Assembly (NCBI RefSeq): GCF_026196735.1
Contig: NZ_JAPHUF010000007.1
Coordinates: 186,001-250,000 of the forward strand
Direction: 5' to 3'
From: Sulfurimonas sp.
GTDB lineage: Bacteria; Campylobacterota; Campylobacteria; Campylobacterales; Sulfurimonadaceae
DNA length: 64,000 nucleotides
Below the pieces are notes generated by a model, which was not told where the DNA came from, ran no database searches, and saw only the letters and a program-made list of their open reading frames with translations. Positions 60,223 through 64,000 of the stretch are shown piece by piece. The translations under genes and the position numbers were made by a program. Within the stretch, counting starts at the first letter, position 1, and each line of letters starts with the position of its first letter.

Positions 60223-61242
60223 TTAAAACTTGGCAACAATTGTTTTTTTATAAAGTATATATGTAGCACTCAGCCAACCGATGAGTAAAACAGGAATAGT
60301 ATAAAAAGACAGAGGACCTTCAAGTCCTAAAATAAGGGCATAATAAGCTAAAATACCCAAAAATAGATATAGGTATACTTTTGCTTTTTGGTGTCTTACA
60401 TGTACTATCCCGATACTTGCAATTAAAAACAGGCTCATAAGAGGAAAAATACTAAACAAAAAATCTAAGGTAAACATCTTGATTCGTCTATCACGAAAAT
60501 TTTTATCAAGCCAAAAGCCGATTGTTGATTTGTACTCATATAAATCAGCTTGCATAATGTCATTTATGTACATATTTTCAAAATCTATTTGTGTGAATTT
60601 TTCTTCAGAGTAGCTATAGCCCTCTCCAGTCGTTAGTTTAAGTCGTAAAATTCCGGAGTCATTTATTATCTCTGCTTTTTTTGCTCCTATTAGAACTTCT
60701 TCTTCTTTGTTTTTGTTAAAAAGAATTACATCGCCATATGTTTCATCTAAGTTCTCTTTACCGATATATAGTAGCCAGTCACCAAACTTATGACCAAATT
60801 CAGAAGCTGAAATATTAAATTTTGCTTCACTTTTTTTATAAATAATGAAATTTTTTGACATGATTTTCGTATGAGGAAAGAGTACAAAAAAGTTGATTAA
60901 GAGTATTATTGATAAAAACAAAGCAGGCTTAAACAGGGCTCTGAGTATAAGTTTAGGTCGGATACCAAGTGCAAATAAAACTACTATCTCATTGTCATTT
61001 GAGAGCTTAAAGAGCGTTAATGTCGATGCTACAAAGAATGATATAGGAAGTGTGTAAAAAAGAAGCTCAGGGACTATAAAAAAGTATAGTTTTGCCATTT
61101 CCCATAAAGATAGCTGTATTACCGCTGTATATGTAGCTAGTTTTATTAAAAAAACGATAGAGGCAATAGAAAAAAGTGGTAAAAAGATAGATAAAAATAT
61201 AATTGACAGAGAATCTCTTATATATTTTTTTAATATTTTCAT
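60223..61242 (-). CDS. LptF/LptG-type permease (YjgP/YjgQ family)
   Basis: LptF and LptG form the membrane part of the lipopolysaccharide export machine with LptB. The 339-residue protein has the family's three amino spans (about 14-40, 55-85, 95-120), a periplasmic beta domain (about 135-255: KSEAKFNISASEFGHKFGDWLLYIG, GEGYSYSEEKF) and three carboxy spans (about 270-335). The segment LSNDNEIVVLFALGIRP is a family hallmark. LptF versus LptG cannot be settled by eye. Its ends overlap or abut the neighbours (start shares a base with the prepilin peptidase stop). Confidence 0.85.
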   Translation of the reverse strand: MKILKKYIRDSLSIIFLSIFLPLFSIASIVFLIKLATYTAVIQLSLWEMAKLYFFIVPELLFYTLPISFFVASTLTLFKLSNDNEIVVLFALGIRPKLILRALFKPALFLSIILLINFFVLFPHTKIMSKNFIIYKKSEAKFNISASEFGHKFGDWLLYIGKENLDETYGDVILFNKNKEEEVLIGAKKAEIINDSGILRLKLTTGEGYSYSEEKFTQIDFENMYINDIMQADLYEYKSTIGFWLDKNFRDRRIKMFTLDFLFSIFPLMSLFLIASIGIVHVRHQKAKVYLYLFLGILAYYALILGLEGPLSFYTIPVLLIGWLSATYILYKKTIVAKF

Positions 61243-62057
61243 TAGTAATTTGCCTTGATATAATCTAAAATAGGGCTGTCAAATATATACACAATAAATG
61301 TAGCCATTACTAAAAATGGTACAAAAGGAACCGTTACTCTCTCTTTTGATCTACTCGTTAAAACCATCATTACAGGTAAGGCTAAAATAGCCGATAAAAA
61401 TATAGCAACTAGAGTGAGTTTTACACCTAAAAGTGCGCCCATTGTAGCTGCAACCATGATATCACCTTCTCCGAGTGCTTCTATAAAAGGGTAGGTGTGG
61501 TAGTTTTTTGTCCATGGAGTTATGGTTTTGTTTGCATGTCTGTGTGCAGATGAAGTTAACATGTATGACATTGCAAATCTAAGAAGAGTAAACCCCCCGG
61601 CAAAAAGCAGTGCATTTTGAAAATTTGTAAATACTCCAGGAATGCTCCATGCTCCAAATATTGCAAAAGTCATAGCTAAAAGGTTCAAAGAGTCTGGAAC
61701 CATTTTGTACCTAAAGTCTATAACAGAAAGTGAGAGAAGCATAAAAAAACTAAAAACAATCAAAATCACAGGAAATGAAAAGCCAAACTTATTTACCAAC
61801 ACTAAAAATATCAGACCGGAAATCAACTCCACTAAAGGGTACTGAATAGATATTTTGGCCTTACAAAAAGAACATTTTCCTCTTAAGAAAACCCAAGACA
61901 AAAGAGGTATGTTATGCCAAGGTTTTAAAGGAGTATTACATTTAGTACAGTGTGAACCTCCAAACACTATGCTTTCATCTTTTGGGATGCGTAAAATAAT
62001 CACATTTAAAAACGAGCCAATAGCTACACCAAGTATAAAAGCAATAGTCAGTTCCAT
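61242..62057 (-). CDS. Prepilin peptidase (A24A family)
   Basis: The enzyme cleaves and usually methylates type IV prepilin-like proteins. The 271-residue protein has IGSFLNVIILRIP, two zinc-binding CxxC pairs (CTKCNTPLKPWHNIPLLSWVFLRGKCSFC), the first catalytic aspartate in DFRYKMVPD and the second in GEGDIMV. The second motif is usually GxGDxK; here GEGDIM keeps the Asp. Eight membrane segments are visible. It lies between uppS and the LptG-like gene with shared bases at both junctions. Confidence 0.9.
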   Translation of the reverse strand: MELTIAFILGVAIGSFLNVIILRIPKDESIVFGGSHCTKCNTPLKPWHNIPLLSWVFLRGKCSFCKAKISIQYPLVELISGLIFLVLVNKFGFSFPVILIVFSFFMLLSLSVIDFRYKMVPDSLNLLAMTFAIFGAWSIPGVFTNFQNALLFAGGFTLLRFAMSYMLTSSAHRHANKTITPWTKNYHTYPFIEALGEGDIMVAATMGALLGVKLTLVAIFLSAILALPVMMVLTSRSKERVTVPFVPFLVMATFIVYIFDSPILDYIKANY

Positions 62058-62734
62058 TATTTCAATCCTCCAAATCTTCTCTCTATTTTAGTGAAATTTT
62101 TGATAATTTTTTCCAATTCATTGGTTGTAAAGTCTGGCCAAAGCGTATCTGTGAAAAAGAGTTCAGCATAAGCAGATTGCCAAAGTAAAAAGTTGGACAA
62201 TCTATGGTCTCCACCTGTTCTGATTAGTAAATCTACATTGTGCTTACAGTCAAGTGCATTGCCAAGCATTGCTTCTGTAATGTCTTTTTCAGAGTTTTTT
62301 ATGCTATTTACGGCTCTTAGTATTTCATCATGTGCACCATAGTTGAGTGCTAGAGATTGTACCAAGCCATCGCAGTGAGAAGTTTTTTCTTCAACATCAT
62401 GTACGGTTTTTTGTAGAGGTTTTGAGAATGCTCTTATATCGCCAATTGCTTCAAATTTAATATTGTTTTTGAGGTAATTTGGTAGCTCGTCTTTTAAATG
62501 CTTATCTAAAAGTTTCATCAAAAACTCAACTTCCAAGCGAGGTCTTTTCCAGTTTTCAGTAGAAAAAGCATAAAGTGTCAGTCTCTCTATATCCTTGTTG
62601 CTGGCACAATATGCAGTTATTTCTTTAACAACTTTTGCACCAGCCTCATGCCCTTTAACTCTTTTTTTATTTTCAAGCTCAGCCCAACGGCCATTTCCGT
62701 CCATAATTATTGCTATATGCCTTGCTTGATTCAT
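62057..62734 (-). CDS. uppS: Undecaprenyl diphosphate synthase
   Basis: UppS condenses isopentenyl diphosphates in cis to make the lipid carrier for peptidoglycan and surface polysaccharides. The 225-residue protein begins HIAIIMDGNGRWAE (catalytic Asp in MDGNGRW), then KRVKGHEAG, LTLYAFSTENWKRP, LNYGAHDEI, DLLIRTGGDHRLSNFLLWQSAYAELFFTDTLWPDF and the terminal ERRFGG. The usual GGExRxSNF reads GGDHRLSNF. It starts 1 bp after the coaBC stop and shares a base with the following prepilin peptidase gene. Confidence 0.96.
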   Translation of the reverse strand: MNQARHIAIIMDGNGRWAELENKKRVKGHEAGAKVVKEITAYCASNKDIERLTLYAFSTENWKRPRLEVEFLMKLLDKHLKDELPNYLKNNIKFEAIGDIRAFSKPLQKTVHDVEEKTSHCDGLVQSLALNYGAHDEILRAVNSIKNSEKDITEAMLGNALDCKHNVDLLIRTGGDHRLSNFLLWQSAYAELFFTDTLWPDFTTNELEKIIKNFTKIERRFGGLK

Positions 62735-62735
62735 A

Positions 62736-64000
62736 CTAGTTTAGACCCTTTGCATGCTCTAAAATCTCAAATGAAACACTTAGTTTATCAGATTGCGGTA
62801 TTGCTTCTATCCTGTCTGGAAGTATAAAATCTACAGTGTTTGTGTCCGCACCAAAACTTGAAGAGTCTTTTAAAATATTTAGACACACAGCGTCAACATT
62901 TTTGTTGTCTATCATTTTAGAAGCGTTTTTTAGGGCATGTTCTTCATCTATCTCTGCTTTAAAACCGATGGTTGTGATATCTGTTTTATCAATAGAATCC
63001 AATATATCTACATTTTGTTTTAGCTTCAAGTCCCACTCAGACCCGAGTGTCTCTTTTTTGAGTTTTCCCTCTTGTGCAAAAGCAGGCACATAGTCGCTGA
63101 TAGCTGCAGCCATAAACAAATAAGGCTTTTTCTGGATAAGGTGTATCTGCTCATCTCGCATAAGTGTTGCTTTTGAGAGTTTTCCTTTTTTGGCGATACG
63201 AATAGAGTCGTTAAGATACTCAAGCATTTCATCTGTACTCTGGACATCTATGGTATATAAATCTTGTGGTAAATCTGCATCAAATTTTGTTGAAATTAGG
63301 TTTACATCTGCACCCTTACAGTAAAGAGCCGTAGCTAAAGATGAAGCCATTTTTCCGCTTGAGTAGTTAGATAAAAATCGAACATCATCTATCTTCTCAA
63401 CTGTCCCGCCGCCAGTGACTATAACTCGTCTATCTGTCCAAAATTCATCTTTTAGCAGAGCTTTTGCGCAGTGCCAAAAAACCTCTAGTGGTTCAGCCAT
63501 AGCACCGTCACCTGTTGTTTTACATGCAAGCTCTTTAGTCTGTGTATCTATTGTTTCGTAATTAGAGATAGAGAGCATTTTCAAGTTTGCTTTTGTGATA
63601 GGATTGTGCAGCATATTTGTATTTGCAGATGGTGCAAGTACTTTGACATGTGGATATGCTAAAGCACATTGAAGCAGCATGTTGTCAGCTATTGCATTTG
63701 CAAGTTTTGCTATTGTATTTGCAGTTGCAGGAGCTATGACAAATAAGTCTGCCCACTCTCCGGCTTTGATGTGGTTATGCTCACTTACCCATGATTCGTT
63801 GGTGTCATCTAGAACTTGGTTTGAAGTAAGCGTCTCAAAAGTAAGAGGAGTGACAAATTTTTTAGCCGCCTCAGTCATTACAACCTTAACCTCTGCACCC
63901 GCTTTTACAAATAGTCTCACCAAATCAAACGATTTATATACTGCAATTGAACCTGTAACACCTAAAAGTATTTTTTTATTTTTTAATAAATCTGTCGGAA
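62736..64000 (-). CDS. coaBC: Bifunctional CoaBC (phosphopantothenoylcysteine decarboxylase/synthetase), start beyond window
   Basis: CoaBC makes phosphopantetheine, two steps of coenzyme A synthesis. The frame stays open to the right edge, reading PTDLLKNKKILLGVTGSIAVYKSFDLVRLF; no in-frame ATG falls before residue MTEAAKK upstream, so the true start is just outside. The decarboxylase part has GVTGSIAVYK, the SANTNML segment and CKTTGDGAMAEP. The synthetase part has VTGGGTVEKIDDVRFLSNYSSGKM, AAAISDYVP and KLKQNVDIL..IGFKAE. Usual EPID reads EKID here. It heads the operon that continues with uppS, prepilin peptidase, the LptG-like gene and truA. Confidence 0.93.
   Translation of the reverse strand, partial: PTDLLKNKKILLGVTGSIAVYKSFDLVRLFVKAGAEVKVVMTEAAKKFVTPLTFETLTSNQVLDDTNESWVSEHNHIKAGEWADLFVIAPATANTIAKLANAIADNMLLQCALAYPHVKVLAPSANTNMLHNPITKANLKMLSISNYETIDTQTKELACKTTGDGAMAEPLEVFWHCAKALLKDEFWTDRRVIVTGGGTVEKIDDVRFLSNYSSGKMASSLATALYCKGADVNLISTKFDADLPQDLYTIDVQSTDEMLEYLNDSIRIAKKGKLSKATLMRDEQIHLIQKKPYLFMAAAISDYVPAFAQEGKLKKETLGSEWDLKLKQNVDILDSIDKTDITTIGFKAEIDEEHALKNASKMIDNKNVDAVCLNILKDSSSFGADTNTVDFILPDRIEAIPQSDKLSVSFEILEHAKGLN

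Noticed and set aside
1-64000. CRISPR array
   Set aside because: No regularly spaced 20-40-bp identical repeats with unique spacers; the TCTCA array and the 34-bp pair are too short or too few.

Overview
The window looks like a chromosome segment of a low-GC Campylobacterota (epsilonproteobacterium), probably Sulfurimonas-like. The evidence is the strong A+T bias, the compact minus-strand run coaBC–uppS–prepilin peptidase–lptG-like–truA, glyS, 7TMR-DISM and GGDEF/EAL signalling proteins, a 2-on-2 globin, a superoxide reductase-like protein and a polyferredoxin beside a TonB receptor. The assignment is by style and gene content, not by database comparison.

The dominant feature is a ~40-kb integrated element from about 1007 to 41094. 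Its ends are an exact 19-bp direct repeat (1007-1025 and 41076-41094). The right copy is the 3' end of a family 4-type uracil-DNA glycosylase gene, and a tyrosine integrase (39610-40911) lies beside it. If the element is removed in silico, the glycosylase reads into a TGA that overlaps the ATG of the periplasmic-protein gene at the left edge (ATGA). The element therefore seems to have split a two-gene operon while supplying a substitute 3' end.

The element's outer parts carry maintenance functions. On the left are a Fic protein, a degenerate SF3-helicase-like protein, a helically phased TCTCA repeat array, a possible Rep protein, small HTH proteins and a SF2 helicase. On the right are DUF932, Gp157-like and Rad52-like recombination genes, an Xis/AlpA-like HTH and the integrase. 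There are no capsid, tail, packaging or conjugation genes.

The core (9.9-35.9 kb) is a dense defence cargo: rmuC plus a Gabija-like GajA/GajB pair; a type III restriction-modification pair (Mod, Res) translationally coupled to a TPR-like protein and a 1619-residue DEDD exonuclease–RecQ–UvrD fusion; a DUF262/DUF1524 GmrSD-like nuclease; a five-gene operon of a small membrane protein, a NACHT/STAND ATPase, two small proteins (one with a DFVTNSSSTSF amino terminus) and a radical SAM/SPASM enzyme; and an AbiE-like toxin-antitoxin operon with a metallophosphoesterase, whose promoter spacer contains a palindromic operator.

The best candidate for an undescribed system is the NACHT–radical SAM operon (29257-33894). 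It combines a typical immune sensor ATPase with what looks like a peptide-modifying enzyme and a small putative substrate. The second candidate is the four-gene Mod–Res–TPR–RecQ/UvrD unit.

Right of the element (41.1-64 kb) is ordinary chromosome. Two closely related GGDEF-EAL genes converge around a class D beta-lactamase. A single-domain voltage-gated cation channel follows, with an acid-rich selectivity filter, then the superoxide reductase, polyferredoxin and TonB receptor, glyS, several conserved unknowns, a lipase-like hydrolase with an ElyC-like protein, a 7TM sensor with a broken GGDEF motif, a globin, and the coaBC-to-truA operon running off the right edge. I saw no rRNA, tRNA or CRISPR.
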